64,000 bases of DNA from Maribacter sp. 4G9 (GCF_002742265.1 NZ_MDGL01000043.1:44571-108570), one strand, 5' to 3'; shown: positions 24,971 through 33,774, numbered from the stretch's first letter. Numbers and translations are program-made. The notes: generated by a model not told the origin, from the sequence alone.

Positions 24971-25015
24971 GTCGCCAAAACTCATATAAAAAGTATGGTT
25001 TTGGCCATTTATAAC
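24965..25015. repeat. Right flanking repeat of the ATPase/nuclease gene
   Basis: TTATAAGTCGCCAAAACT (24965-24982) is identical to the left copy and overlaps the TAA stop of the ATPase gene. Its inverted partner GGTTTTGGCCATTTATAAC (24997-25015) matches 16 of 19 positions. The result is an imperfect hairpin that could terminate transcription, and the outer arms of the left and right copies form a long-range inverted repeat around the whole 1.5-kb unit. Confidence 0.75.
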
Positions 25016-25022
25016 TAGCTGT

Positions 25023-26168
25023 TCAGGCACATTTTTTATAGAACCGAATGGAATCTTCTAATTTGAATCCGGCCCATAGCAATGGATGATCACTAGCTGC
25101 ATCCTTTTCATTTTCAACAGTATCATAAGTTTCCCATTCTGGTTTTTTGAGTGGCCACATGGCTTTTCTATTCAATCCACTATCCTCCACTTTGTGAAAT
25201 AACAAAGGGGAAACCAATAGATAGTCCTTCTGTTTGATATTGACACCCATCCTGTAAGCCCCCATTCTGAAATAACGAGAATCGTTTCCTGAATCCAGAA
25301 CTGTATGGAAAGAATCATGTTTGACAATATCCATAACTCCTGTATCCAAAATTGTAGAAATGGAGGCAGCATACGGGGGTGCATTTAAAGTTCCGGCTAT
25401 GATAATATTTTCTGCTCCTTTTGATTGTAGGTCGTTATAAATCTCTACAATCTTATTTGCTTGTTGCCTTCTTAAGGAATCAGGTTCGTTTTCCCCTGCA
25501 AGCTGACAACATAGAAGATGTAATGTCTTATTTTGGGGAGTTTTGATTTTATATTTTTGAAAATCAGTATTGAAAAGTAACCTTCCCTTAGCATCTTTTT
25601 CATTTGAAAAGGATTTCACTGACTTGATATGATAACCCTTCTTTAAAAGGATGCCCATACCTAAACCTAAGCCGTCATTACCCTGAAGATGCATAATCTC
25701 AGAATAGGCTGATTCACTATTTTTTTCAAAGAATAATTCATGGAACTGGATAAGGGATTCCCTATTTTCAACTTGTTGTAATAAAACAATATCTGGGTCA
25801 ATTTCTAAAATGACTTTAGCTTTATTGATAATGGACTTCTTATTTATTGGGGCTGATTTTAATCTTGTCCAACCGTTCCAATTGGTCAAGTAAGAAGCTT
25901 GTGTCTCCATTACCTGCATATCCGATTTCACATGTAGATTTCCTTCTATATTTCTCATTGATAGATAAGACGTATGTGTTGCTTGATGGAAGCCCAGAAG
26001 ATTTGCCAGTTCCCTCATACGATTATAGTCTAGAGAATTCTTTTGGGTTTTGGAAAAAAGTGATTCGAACTCCTCTTTCCAAATCTCGGATTTAATTTCG
26101 TATTCCAACTCTATCATATCAATATGTCTGTGGAATAGGTTTTGAATATTAAAGGTCGCTATTTTCAT
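25023..26168 (-). CDS. EEP-fold (endonuclease/exonuclease/phosphatase) protein with altered active site
   Basis: The 381-residue protein begins MKIATFNIQNLF (metal-binding Asn), has IVLLQQVENRESL near 130 and ends its core with ASDHPLLWA near 358, all typical of the EEP fold. The usual G-D-F-N motif is read as GTLN near 257: the catalytic/metal Asp is replaced by Thr, so activity is doubtful or changed. There is no signal peptide, so it acts in the cytoplasm. Its start overlaps the HTH gene by four bases (ATGA), tying it to an excisionase-like regulator within the integration module. Confidence 0.75.
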   Translation of the reverse strand: MKIATFNIQNLFHRHIDMIELEYEIKSEIWKEEFESLFSKTQKNSLDYNRMRELANLLGFHQATHTSYLSMRNIEGNLHVKSDMQVMETQASYLTNWNGWTRLKSAPINKKSIINKAKVILEIDPDIVLLQQVENRESLIQFHELFFEKNSESAYSEIMHLQGNDGLGLGMGILLKKGYHIKSVKSFSNEKDAKGRLLFNTDFQKYKIKTPQNKTLHLLCCQLAGENEPDSLRRQQANKIVEIYNDLQSKGAENIIIAGTLNAPPYAASISTILDTGVMDIVKHDSFHTVLDSGNDSRYFRMGAYRMGVNIKQKDYLLVSPLLFHKVEDSGLNRKAMWPLKKPEWETYDTVENEKDAASDHPLLWAGFKLEDSIRFYKKCA

Positions 26169-26452
26169 GCTGCTTTTCTTTTAAAATCAATCTCGTTGTT
26201 TTCCAGTATCTCATTAATTTTTTCCACATCATAATAGATGATTCCGCCAAGTTTTGAAAAGGGAATGGTTCCGTTTATTCGGAAATTTTGTAGCGTACCA
26301 GGACTAATTTCGAGTTTACTCATAACTTGTCCAGACTTAATCCAATGATCAACTCCTACCCTCCCACTAGACACAAGTAATTCTTTTATTTCGTTAAGAA
26401 GTTTTATCCTGAACTCTTCTAAATCTTCTGTTGTAATAATATTTGCTGCCAT
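26165..26452 (-). CDS. Excisionase-like helix-turn-helix protein
   Basis: This 95-residue protein ends with a winged HTH of the MerR/excisionase type (HTH_17): SGQVMSKLEISPGTLQNFR, then IPFSKLGGIIYYDVEKI. Such proteins are found beside integrases of Bacteroidetes conjugative elements and act in excision or its regulation. It is followed, with a four-base overlap, by the EEP-like gene and preceded by a 176-base gap to the RteC gene. A direct role in excision is inferred from family and context. Confidence 0.8.
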   Translation of the reverse strand: MAANIITTEDLEEFRIKLLNEIKELLVSSGRVGVDHWIKSGQVMSKLEISPGTLQNFRINGTIPFSKLGGIIYYDVEKINEILENNEIDFKRKAA

Positions 26453-26628
26453 AACTTATTTGTTTAGGTTAGAATTGAAGTACAGGGAATGAATCAATCC
26501 TACTTGTAGTAATTTGAATCCCTTTAAACAAATTTGATTATAAACAATGGAGAATATTCACCAGTTAACCCGACCTCTGGTGAAATTTTAACATTTTTAA
26601 CGGTCGCTAAGATGAAGGTAATTTTAAA

Positions 26629-27477
26629 TTATGCATCAGCAGAGTCCATGCGATCTTCAAGGCCTTTGGACAGGTCTTCCATAAATTTAGCACGGCTTTT
26701 TTTTCTTCTTCGAATTTCTGAATAGATTTTATAAATATCACCTGAGTCGTGGTTAAAAACCCTACGGAGAGCCCTATCGATTGTCGAAATTTCAATCTTA
26801 CCATCGTTTACCGCACCTACACTCACCAGAGCGTATATGAGTTCTACATAAGCGGTATTTGAAAATGTCCATCTCAATTCACTCTCAGAACATTCATCGC
26901 ATGGTGGACAGTCGGAATCAATTTTTGAAAGGCGCTTTTTCAAATAGTCTATCAACCTCTTATTTGCAAATAACTTGGCTAACAATAAGTCATGAGATGT
27001 ACTGAAATCCCTGTCACGATAATAGTGTCTAGAATAAGTAATATTTACATCTCGAAAATTTGCCCTAGTAAAGTAATTCTCATCTAGGTGGTTCTTTTCC
27101 TGTTCAATGTATTGCGTAAAGTCAAGATTATATCTAAAGAATCGATTGATCTTGTCCATCTTTTTCTGGATATACTCTTTTTGGACATCTTGGTTACCTA
27201 ATGGAAATTGAATTTCAAATGAACGCAGTTCCGAATAGTACACCAAATTGGACAATGGAACTTGTTTGATGTATTTAAAGAAGTGGATTTCGGCATCGGT
27301 ATTTTTGAACTTGAAGCTTGAAATCTGCTTTTTAAACCGATAAATAACATCTCTGCATTTCGTGATGGATAGGTCACATTTTTTAATGACCTCCGAAATG
27401 GTGTTCTCAATTAACTTTAAATCCTCTAATAACTTTTCTGAAAGTAATGCTCTTTCCATATCCCAAAATTTAGACAA
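26629..27477 (-). CDS. rteC: RteC-like regulator of the conjugative element
   Basis: The 282-residue helical protein matches the RteC family in length and pattern, notably FFKYIKQVPLSNLVYYSEL, and the C-terminal LRWTFSNTAYVELIYALVSVGAVN, which resembles a winged-helix DNA-binding region. In CTnDOT, RteC activates excision genes in response to tetracycline signalling. Here no RteA/RteB or tetQ is adjacent. The start may be Met7 (27459). It lies between the integrase and the excisionase-like gene, as expected for an integration/excision control module. Confidence 0.85.
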   Translation of the reverse strand: MSKFWDMERALLSEKLLEDLKLIENTISEVIKKCDLSITKCRDVIYRFKKQISSFKFKNTDAEIHFFKYIKQVPLSNLVYYSELRSFEIQFPLGNQDVQKEYIQKKMDKINRFFRYNLDFTQYIEQEKNHLDENYFTRANFRDVNITYSRHYYRDRDFSTSHDLLLAKLFANKRLIDYLKKRLSKIDSDCPPCDECSESELRWTFSNTAYVELIYALVSVGAVNDGKIEISTIDRALRRVFNHDSGDIYKIYSEIRRRKKSRAKFMEDLSKGLEDRMDSADA

Positions 27478-27693
27478 TAGTTCATACTATCGTTCATCAT
27501 AGGATTGGGGAATAACTATATGAATTACTAAATAGAGGTTAGGAAATTCTCTATTAAACAAACACCAAAAATCATGCCTTCATTGGCATAGACTTCAAAA
27601 TATAGTTGAAAAGAATAAAAAATTAAAACTAAAATTAGGGAAACAAAGGGTAGGGTTAGTCAAGTGGTTTTGATAGAAAATGAAATACCAATA

Positions 27694-27736
27694 AAAAAAG
27701 GCTGAATCAAAAACCAAGTTTGATTTCAGCCTTTTC
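27694..27736. terminator. Bidirectional intrinsic terminator
   Basis: Arms AAAAAGGCTGAATCAAA and TTTGATTTCAGCCTTTT (one bulge) surround a short loop and are flanked by A and T runs. It lies downstream of the integrase gene, between it and the RteC gene. Confidence 0.75.
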
Positions 27737-27851
27737 TCGCAATTTGACCTTCAACGATAAACATATTGGAAATAAAACACCCAGAACCAAAATCGAACGA
27801 TCTTAACACATTTTGTTTATCAAAATTTCGTAATCTTCAAAAAAACACGCT

Positions 27852-29099
27852 TTACGCAACTTTTCTTTCCGTGGATTTAAGTTTCGTTTTTAGGTCCGAA
27901 ATATCCTCACTAATCTTCTTTTCCAATACTCTGGCATAGATCTGAGTGGTCGAAAGTTTCTTATGACCAAGTAATTTAGATACGGTTTCTATTGGAACAC
28001 CATTGGCCAAAGTAACAGATGTTGCGAAAGTATGTCTTGCACAGTGAAAAGAAAGATTCTTGTCAATTCCACATTTGGCAGCTAAGATTTTCAAATATTT
28101 ATTACATTTCTGATTAGAATATACCGGTAAAAGCAAGTCTTCATTCGTCCCGTAAAGTTTATCTGCATATTTGTCCATTATGGCCTTGGCCTTGTCCAAT
28201 AATGGAACCTTAACAAGTGTCTCACTTTTTTCCCTTCGCGTGAATATCCAATCATCCCCGTCCATCCCAAGAACAACGTGTTCAGGCTTAAGTTGTTTTG
28301 CATCTATGTAGGATAAGCCCGTATAGCAGGCAAAGACGAAAACATCCCTAACATATTCAAGTCCAATGTCCTTCAAAGAAAGACTCTCCATCAATTTCAA
28401 TTCCTCGATACTCAGGAAAGGTCTATCGTACCGGTTGAAGTTTGCACGGAAAAACGCGAAAGGGTCTTTCTTGATGCAATCCAATTTGAATGCGATGGTC
28501 GTCATCTTTTTCAACCGTTCCATATGCTTCATAATTCCGTTATTAGTCAATGGTTGAGAGGCCTTTAACGGTTTACAATTCCGAAGGTAGTTCTCAAAAC
28601 TAAGAACAAAGGAATAGTTGATGTGGGCGAGGTGCACATTCTTTGACTTATACTTCTTTTTGATAAACAATAACAAGTATTTTTCTGTGGCACCATAATT
28701 CTTAGCGGTACCCTGCTCCAACTTCGGTACTTCATTATCCTTATGATATTGAAGCAAGTCCTTAAGTGTTCTAAGAGGAACGTCCTGACCGAGATATCTC
28801 AATTTTACCGACTGTGCGGTAAGGATCCTGCCTTCTTCTAGGAGCTCTTTTTTGCTCTGGGTAATATCTTGGTAAACTTCCATCAAGTCATCGTTTATAG
28901 ACTTGGCTCCGTTTACCTTGGTTTTTACCCTACCTGTATCATAAGACCAATTGGACTGTAATACAGAATGTTTTGTGCTGACATCGGCTCGGATGCCGTC
29001 TACCGTAATTCGCGCATAAATTGGGATAGTACCATCCTTTTTGGTGGAACGCTTCTTTAACCAAAATACTACGCTAAAAGTGTGTACTGTTTTCATCAC
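27852..29099 (-). CDS. int: Tyrosine recombinase/integrase of the conjugative element
   Basis: A 415-residue integrase with an N-terminal arm-binding domain (VFWLKKRSTKKDGTIPIYARI), a SAM-like core-binding domain, and a catalytic domain with a region-I TGLSYIDAKQL, HCARHTFAT (H-x-x-R), GHKKLSTTQIYARV and nucleophilic Tyr near 388. The first catalytic Arg is replaced by Ser in TGLS, as known for CTnDOT-type integrases. It lies next to tRNA-Pro with its 5' end towards the tRNA and catalyses integration and excision. The nearest likely arm sites are the tandem repeat at 29198-29221. Confidence 0.95.
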   Translation of the reverse strand: MMKTVHTFSVVFWLKKRSTKKDGTIPIYARITVDGIRADVSTKHSVLQSNWSYDTGRVKTKVNGAKSINDDLMEVYQDITQSKKELLEEGRILTAQSVKLRYLGQDVPLRTLKDLLQYHKDNEVPKLEQGTAKNYGATEKYLLLFIKKKYKSKNVHLAHINYSFVLSFENYLRNCKPLKASQPLTNNGIMKHMERLKKMTTIAFKLDCIKKDPFAFFRANFNRYDRPFLSIEELKLMESLSLKDIGLEYVRDVFVFACYTGLSYIDAKQLKPEHVVLGMDGDDWIFTRREKSETLVKVPLLDKAKAIMDKYADKLYGTNEDLLLPVYSNQKCNKYLKILAAKCGIDKNLSFHCARHTFATSVTLANGVPIETVSKLLGHKKLSTTQIYARVLEKKISEDISDLKTKLKSTERKVA

Positions 29100-29197
29100 T
29101 TTCGTTTTAGAGTTATTAATTCCGTTAAACGAAAGTCAAATCGCTGTGAAGATCAATTGCGACGATCTAGTTGTAAGATACAAAATTGATATTTATC

Positions 29198-29221
29198 AAT
29201 AGGACACCTAATAGGACACCT
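29198..29221. repeat. Tandem 12-base repeat between integrase and tRNA-Pro
   Basis: AATAGGACACCT is present twice head to tail (29198-29209 and 29210-29221), about 100 bases upstream of the integrase start and 100 bases from the tRNA. Direct repeats in this place are typical arm-type binding sites for tyrosine integrases; that role is inferred. Confidence 0.55.
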
Positions 29222-29323
29222 TCAAATATGATTCTAAAACTATTCAAATGAAATCAAGGAAAATGTAATTCCTTGATTTTCATTTGTTTAGCAAAAAGAT
29301 GGTATTTAAAAATACCCTTTTTG

Positions 29324-29398
29324 TCGGGGTGGCAGGATTCGAACCTGCGACCTCCTGCTCCCAAAGCAGGCGCGATAACCGGGCTACGCTACACCCCG
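29324..29398 (-). tRNA. tRNA-Pro (anticodon TGG)
   Basis: A 75-base cloverleaf reads on the minus strand from CGGGGTG to CACCCCGA, with acceptor stem pairing over seven bases, anticodon loop TTTGGGA and T-loop TTCGAAT. The 3' end is not followed by an encoded CCA. Its 3' end faces the integrase and is the probable attachment site of the element. Confidence 0.95.
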
Positions 29399-29423
29399 AA
29401 ACTCTATTAATTAAAAGAAATTG

Positions 29424-29507
29424 CGGAGAGAATGGGACTCGAACCCATGCGACACTTACGCGTCGACAGATTAGCAATCTGCTCCGTTACCACTCCGGCA
29501 CCTCTCC
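29424..29507 (-). tRNA. tRNA-Ser (anticodon GCT)
   Basis: An 84-base type II tRNA with acceptor GGAGAGG paired to TCTCTCC, anticodon stem-loop CAGATTGCTAATCTG, a long variable arm and T-arm GGGTTCGAGTCCC. It lies 25 bases upstream of tRNA-Pro in the same direction, so the two are probably co-transcribed. Confidence 0.95.
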
Positions 29508-29619
29508 TATAATTTATTTCTATGAACGTTCGCCCAAATGCGGTTGCAAATGTAAATTTTACCTCAGAAGCACGCAACTATTTTTGAAGGTTTTTTGGTA
29601 AAAATTAAACAAATATCCA

Positions 29620-31656
29620 TCATTCAGGATACTCCACCCTAAGATGGTAAATATTCATTAGTTTTTGCTTGAAGATTTTTTTGATGATCTCTATCTCCTT
29701 AAATGTAATATCGGCATTCAAGAACTGATTCGCCTTCATTTGCCCGGCGATAATCTTATCCACAAATTCATCGATAATTGTGTAGGTAGGATCTTTAAGG
29801 CTTTTGGAGGCCGCTTCTACGGAATCTGCCATCATTAAGATTGCCGTTTCCTTGGAGAAAGGAAGGGGCCCGGGATATCTAAACTCTTCCTCGTTCATAT
29901 CCATTTCCAGTTCCTTTTGCTTCTTATAAAAATAATAAACATACGTGGTCCCGTGGTGAGACCTTATAAAATCGATAATTCTGTCCGGCAATTTATTTTT
30001 TCTGGCTAGTTCAATGCCCTTGATGACATGGCCAATAATAATTTTAGCACTTTCCCTGGGCGTAATCTCATCGTGTGGGTTTACATTGGTAATCTGGTTT
30101 TCAGTAAAATAAGTAGGGTTATTCATTTTACCAATATCGTGGTACAAGGCCCCTACCCTGACCAACATGGCGTTCGCCCCAATTTCATTAGCTGCTGATT
30201 CCGCCAAATTCGCCACTTGCAGGGAATGATTAAAAGTTCCTGGTGCCTTATTGGATAGTTCCTTTAAAAGTTTTGAATTGGTATCGGATAGCTCCAATAA
30301 GGATACATCGGAGACAAGACCAAAGACCTTTTCATAAATATAAATCAAGGGCTGCACAAATAGGGTAATCATTCCATTGAGCAAAAAGAGTCCCAAGGTA
30401 TACCATGATATATTGTTCAGATTGCCTTCATGGATAATATGAAAAGCCAAATAACCCACTATGTAAATGGATATTATTTGACCAATGGAGATAAAAAGAT
30501 TGGCTCGTTTGTACAACTCGGAAACGGTCAAAATGGTAACGATGCCCGTAATTATTTGTAAAAATATATATTCAAAACTGTTGGGTACAACAAAGCCCAG
30601 AATCAATACCGTCAATACATGCGCAAAAAGACCTAATCTAGCATCAAAAAAAGTCTTTAGAATTAAGGGAAGTATGCAGAGAGGTACAACAAATACCAAT
30701 GAATCGTTATATTTTACTACCATAGTGGTAATGAAAACCATCAGTAGTATATTGAAAAAAATGAAGGTTACCTTTGTGTTGTTAGCATAAATGGTAGGCC
30801 TGTATTTCTTTAAAAAAAGGAAGAGCATTAACAATACCAAGGCCACTAGAACCGTGTACCCTATCAGAATGATATAATAGTTATTGGCGGTCCATAATTC
30901 AGATTCATACTCGGACTTCAACGACTCCAATATTTTTAAGTTTTCGCCTTCGACCACCTCTCCTTTGGCAATAATCAATTTACCCTCATCCACAGTACCT
31001 CTTGTATAACTAATTTTAGACAGGGCATCCTCCCTACTCTTCTGGGTCAGATTGGCATCATAACTAACATTAGGGACTATAAGATCAAAAAAGATATCTT
31101 GGAATTCCTGTGTCAGTTGTGGAATATTTTCATCTTCGAGTTTCCTTTGTACCAAAGTTCCCACATCAGAAACCCTATAAAAGGAAGCAACCTGCTTGCT
31201 TGTGGCCTCGTTGTTCCTAAGCAGGAAAATAGCATTGGCTTTGACTTGCCCTGCACTACTATCCAGGATTCCGTTTTTGTATATGGAATCCAATAGCGTT
31301 TCACCAATACTTTTTAAAAATCGCCTCTGTGAATCGGTATAGTCGGAACTACGGAATACTTCTTCAAAAGAATCATTGTATCCTTCATAAACGTTATTCA
31401 CCTTTTGTTGGTCATACCTGAAATATTGGCCACTAGTTTCATCTATGCTCTGCTTTTCTTCAGCTATTTCGGCATCGGTCTTTTTTATGGAGAAATCAAA
31501 AGGTGCGTACAGGGTCTCAAACTGCCAGGGCTTTCCTTTTTGAAACTCGTACTTGAACTTACCCCCCTTGGGAAAAAAGAAAACGATAAATCCAATCGCC
31601 GAAACATATAGGACATATTTGAAAATTAGGGATTGTTTTTTGTAAAGGTTATCCAA
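29620..31656 (-). CDS. 7TM-HD cyclic-di-AMP phosphodiesterase, PgpH-like
   Basis: The 678-residue membrane protein has one N-terminal helix, an extracellular 7TMR-HDED domain (about 40-270), seven membrane spans (about 270-440) and a cytoplasmic HD domain with the metal motif LYHDIGKMNNP near residue 505 and a later SHHGTTYVYYF. In Listeria PgpH this enzyme hydrolyses c-di-AMP; most Bacteroidetes carry one copy. The start codon is TTG (31654-31656), preceded by a -7 box at 31683-31690. It is divergent from the thiolase gene. Confidence 0.9.
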   Translation of the reverse strand: MDNLYKKQSLIFKYVLYVSAIGFIVFFFPKGGKFKYEFQKGKPWQFETLYAPFDFSIKKTDAEIAEEKQSIDETSGQYFRYDQQKVNNVYEGYNDSFEEVFRSSDYTDSQRRFLKSIGETLLDSIYKNGILDSSAGQVKANAIFLLRNNEATSKQVASFYRVSDVGTLVQRKLEDENIPQLTQEFQDIFFDLIVPNVSYDANLTQKSREDALSKISYTRGTVDEGKLIIAKGEVVEGENLKILESLKSEYESELWTANNYYIILIGYTVLVALVLLMLFLFLKKYRPTIYANNTKVTFIFFNILLMVFITTMVVKYNDSLVFVVPLCILPLILKTFFDARLGLFAHVLTVLILGFVVPNSFEYIFLQIITGIVTILTVSELYKRANLFISIGQIISIYIVGYLAFHIIHEGNLNNISWYTLGLFLLNGMITLFVQPLIYIYEKVFGLVSDVSLLELSDTNSKLLKELSNKAPGTFNHSLQVANLAESAANEIGANAMLVRVGALYHDIGKMNNPTYFTENQITNVNPHDEITPRESAKIIIGHVIKGIELARKNKLPDRIIDFIRSHHGTTYVYYFYKKQKELEMDMNEEEFRYPGPLPFSKETAILMMADSVEAASKSLKDPTYTIIDEFVDKIIAGQMKANQFLNADITFKEIEIIKKIFKQKLMNIYHLRVEYPE

Positions 31657-31682
31657 GATTACGATTTTAGTGTACCTGTACC

Positions 31683-31690
31683 CAAAAATA
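31683..31690 (-). promoter_or_regulatory. -7 box for the PgpH-like gene
   Basis: TATTTTTG on the minus strand fits TAnnTTTG and lies 26 bases before the TTG start at 31656, which supports that unusual start codon. No -33 TTG is seen at 19 bases. Confidence 0.45.
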
Positions 31691-31782
31691 GAAAATATAA
31701 ACTTACGGTGACGAATTGGTGGCCGTGGGGCATGGTTGATGTAGAATTTAGTAATTTCGCCAATACAAAGATGACAATTTAT

Positions 31783-32958
31783 ATGAAAGAGGTAGTTATA
31801 GTATCTGCAGTACGGACCCCCATTGGAAGTTTTATGGGGGCATTATCTTCAATTCCAGCACCAAAACTTGGTGCCGAGGCTATAAAGGGAGCTCTAAAAA
31901 AAATTGATTTAAAGCCCGATATGGTAGAGGAGGTTTTGATGGGAAATGTGGTACAAGCCGGTACAGGTCAAGCTCCTGCGAGACAGGCGGCTCTTTATGC
32001 GGGTATACCCAATACGGTTCCTTGTACCACAATCAATAAAGTTTGCTCTTCAGGGATGAAGGCCGTTATGCAGGCCGCCCAAGCAATAGCTTTGGGGGAT
32101 GCCTCTATCATCGTTGCGGGAGGTATGGAGAATATGAGCTTGATTCCACATTATGCATACTTAAGAACTCCGGTAAAATTTGGACCATCCTCTATGATAG
32201 ATGGCATGCAAAAAGATGGCCTGGTAGATGCTTATGACCAAAATGCCATGGGGGTCTGTGCAGATGCCTGTGCTACCAAATACGAGTTCTCTAGGGAGGA
32301 CCAGGACAAATTTGCGGTTCAGTCCTATACTCGATCAGCGAACGCCTGGAAGAATGGCCTGTTCAAAAATGAAGTCATCCCGGTATCTGTACCGCAGAGA
32401 CGTGGTGAACCCGTGGTTATATCTGAAGATGAAGAGTATAAGAATGTGTTTTTGAATAAAATCCCGAACTTAAGACCTGCCTTCTCCAAGGATGGTACGG
32501 TTACCGCCGCAAATGCATCCACTATCAATGACGGTGCAGCCGCCCTTGTTTTGATGAGTGCTGAAAAAGCAGAAGAGCTAAAACTAAAACCTTTGGCAAA
32601 AATTATAGGTTATGCCGATGCCGCACAGGAGCCCAAATGGTTCACGACCGCTCCGGCCAAGGCATTGCCAAAGGCCTTACAAAAATCCGGGGTATCATTG
32701 AAAGATGTTGACTTTTTTGAATTTAACGAGGCTTTTTCGGTAGTTGGCCTGGCCAATATGAAACTATTGGGTATTTCCGATGACAAGGTGAATGTGAACG
32801 GTGGAGCGGTTTCATTGGGACACCCCTTAGGTTGTTCCGGAGCTAGGATTCTTGTGACTTTATTACATGTTCTGGATCAAAAAAATGGAAAAATAGGTGC
32901 GGCGGCCATTTGCAATGGAGGCGGCGGAGCTTCTTCAATGGTTTTGGAAAGAGCCTGA
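31783..32958 (+). CDS. Acetyl-CoA C-acyltransferase (thiolase)
   Basis: From ATG 31783 the protein has 391 residues, the normal thiolase length. Motifs are complete: [11 protein letters not shown] with the nucleophilic Cys near 89, [17 protein letters not shown] with the catalytic His, and CNGGGGASS with the second Cys. It condenses or cleaves acyl-CoA with CoA in the cytoplasm, in beta-oxidation or acetoacetyl-CoA formation. The frame is open from 31633, but those extra 50 residues overlap the divergent promoter region and are not part of the family. Followed after 18 bases by the NlpC/P60 gene. Confidence 0.95.
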   Translation: MKEVVIVSAVRTPIGSFMGALSSIPAPKLGAEAIKGALKKIDLKPDMVEEVLMGNVVQAGTGQAPARQAALYAGIPNTVPCTTINKVCSSGMKAVMQAAQAIALGDASIIVAGGMENMSLIPHYAYLRTPVKFGPSSMIDGMQKDGLVDAYDQNAMGVCADACATKYEFSREDQDKFAVQSYTRSANAWKNGLFKNEVIPVSVPQRRGEPVVISEDEEYKNVFLNKIPNLRPAFSKDGTVTAANASTINDGAAALVLMSAEKAEELKLKPLAKIIGYADAAQEPKWFTTAPAKALPKALQKSGVSLKDVDFFEFNEAFSVVGLANMKLLGISDDKVNVNGGAVSLGHPLGCSGARILVTLLHVLDQKNGKIGAAAICNGGGGASSMVLERA

Positions 32959-32976
32959 AAATTCTGTAAAAATTAG

Positions 32977-33726
32977 ATGCAATACGGAATTTGCCCTTTA
33001 AGTCTGGTTCCTTTAAGACAATCGCCCGATGAAACCTCTGAGATGACGAGCCAACTATTGTTCGGTGAACATTTTAAGGTTTTGGAGTCCAGAAAACACT
33101 GGTCAAAGATCAGGGTTCCCACGGATAGATGTGAAGGATGGATACCAAACAACCAATTACAATTCATTACTAAGGAAGAGTTTGAGGCAATCGAAGAAAA
33201 AACAAGTGTCCTATCGTCCGACCTGATTGGCTTTGCTGAACGGCCAAACGGTATGCTCACCGCAATTCTCTTAGGCTCATCCATTCCATTTACAAAGTGC
33301 CTACCGGTTACCGTAGACGGAAATAAAATCACTGGAAAACAGGTAAAGGGAAACCTAATAAACACGGCACTATTATATCTTAACTCACCTGAATTAAAGG
33401 GAGGTAAGTCCCCATTTGGCATAGATGCCTCTGGATTTGCACAGATGGTCTATAAAATAAACGGCTATAATTTATTACGCACGGCCCAAGAACAGGCCAA
33501 ACAAGGGGAAGCTTTGAGTTTTGTTGAAGAAAGCGAGCCAGGGGACCTGGCGTTTTTTGATGATTCTAGCGGAATGATCAACCATGTTGGTATTATCATG
33601 GAGAACAATTATATCATACATGTGAACGGATTGGTCAGAATAGACCGAATAGACCACACGGGAATTTTTAATAACGAACTGAGAAATTATTCCCATAAAC
33701 TCCGCGTCATAAAAAAAATAATATAA
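32977..33726 (+). CDS. NlpC/P60-family protein lacking the catalytic cysteine
   Basis: The 249-residue protein has an N-terminal SH3b domain (about 1-65, YGICPLSLVPLRQSP) and a C-terminal NlpC/P60 domain (about 120-249), the layout of YkfC-type gamma-D-glutamyl-diamino acid endopeptidases. The usual D-C-S-G-F motif is read FGIDASGF: Ala151 (codon GCC, 33427-33429) replaces the catalytic Cys. The preceding W-G-G is K-G-G. The catalytic His of NHVGIIM (about 203) is kept. The protein is thus probably a non-catalytic peptidoglycan-binding relative, unless the codon is a sequence error. No signal peptide is visible. Confidence 0.85.
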   Translation: MQYGICPLSLVPLRQSPDETSEMTSQLLFGEHFKVLESRKHWSKIRVPTDRCEGWIPNNQLQFITKEEFEAIEEKTSVLSSDLIGFAERPNGMLTAILLGSSIPFTKCLPVTVDGNKITGKQVKGNLINTALLYLNSPELKGGKSPFGIDASGFAQMVYKINGYNLLRTAQEQAKQGEALSFVEESEPGDLAFFDDSSGMINHVGIIMENNYIIHVNGLVRIDRIDHTGIFNNELRNYSHKLRVIKKII

Positions 33727-33727
33727 A

Positions 33728-33753
33728 AAAAGGCCCTATGTTTAGGGCCTTTT
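33728..33753. terminator. Bidirectional intrinsic terminator
   Basis: Arms AAAAGGCCCTA and TAGGGCCTTTT around a four-base loop lie between the convergent NlpC/P60 and TPR genes. A and T runs on both sides allow action in both directions. Confidence 0.85.
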
Positions 33754-33774
33754 AATTTGTAGGGAAGATTGCAA

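Larger units (their letters stand above)
1..29323. mobile_element. Integrative conjugative element, right part (left end outside window)
   Basis: This stretch carries the hallmark genes of Bacteroidetes conjugative transposons: a tyrosine integrase (27852-29099), an RteC-like regulator, an excisionase-like HTH protein, an amidase, and a traE-F-G-I-J-K-M-N operon. The integrase starts 225 bases from the 3' end of a tRNA-Pro gene, a common attachment site, and ordinary core genes begin right after the tRNAs. No second copy of the tRNA 3' end was seen in the window, so the left end is probably beyond position 1. No relaxase or coupling-protein gene was found here. The left boundary and the exact att core are inference. 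Confidence 0.7.

Noticed and set aside
29100..29323. CTnDOT-type core site GTAnnTTTGC next to the integrase
   Set aside because: No match on either strand in this region; the tRNA 3' end is the better candidate.
29284..29601. Plus-strand frame with GVAGFEPATSCSQSRR-like text over the tRNA genes
   Set aside because: It is the antisense translation of tRNA-Pro and tRNA-Ser, a well-known spurious reading frame.
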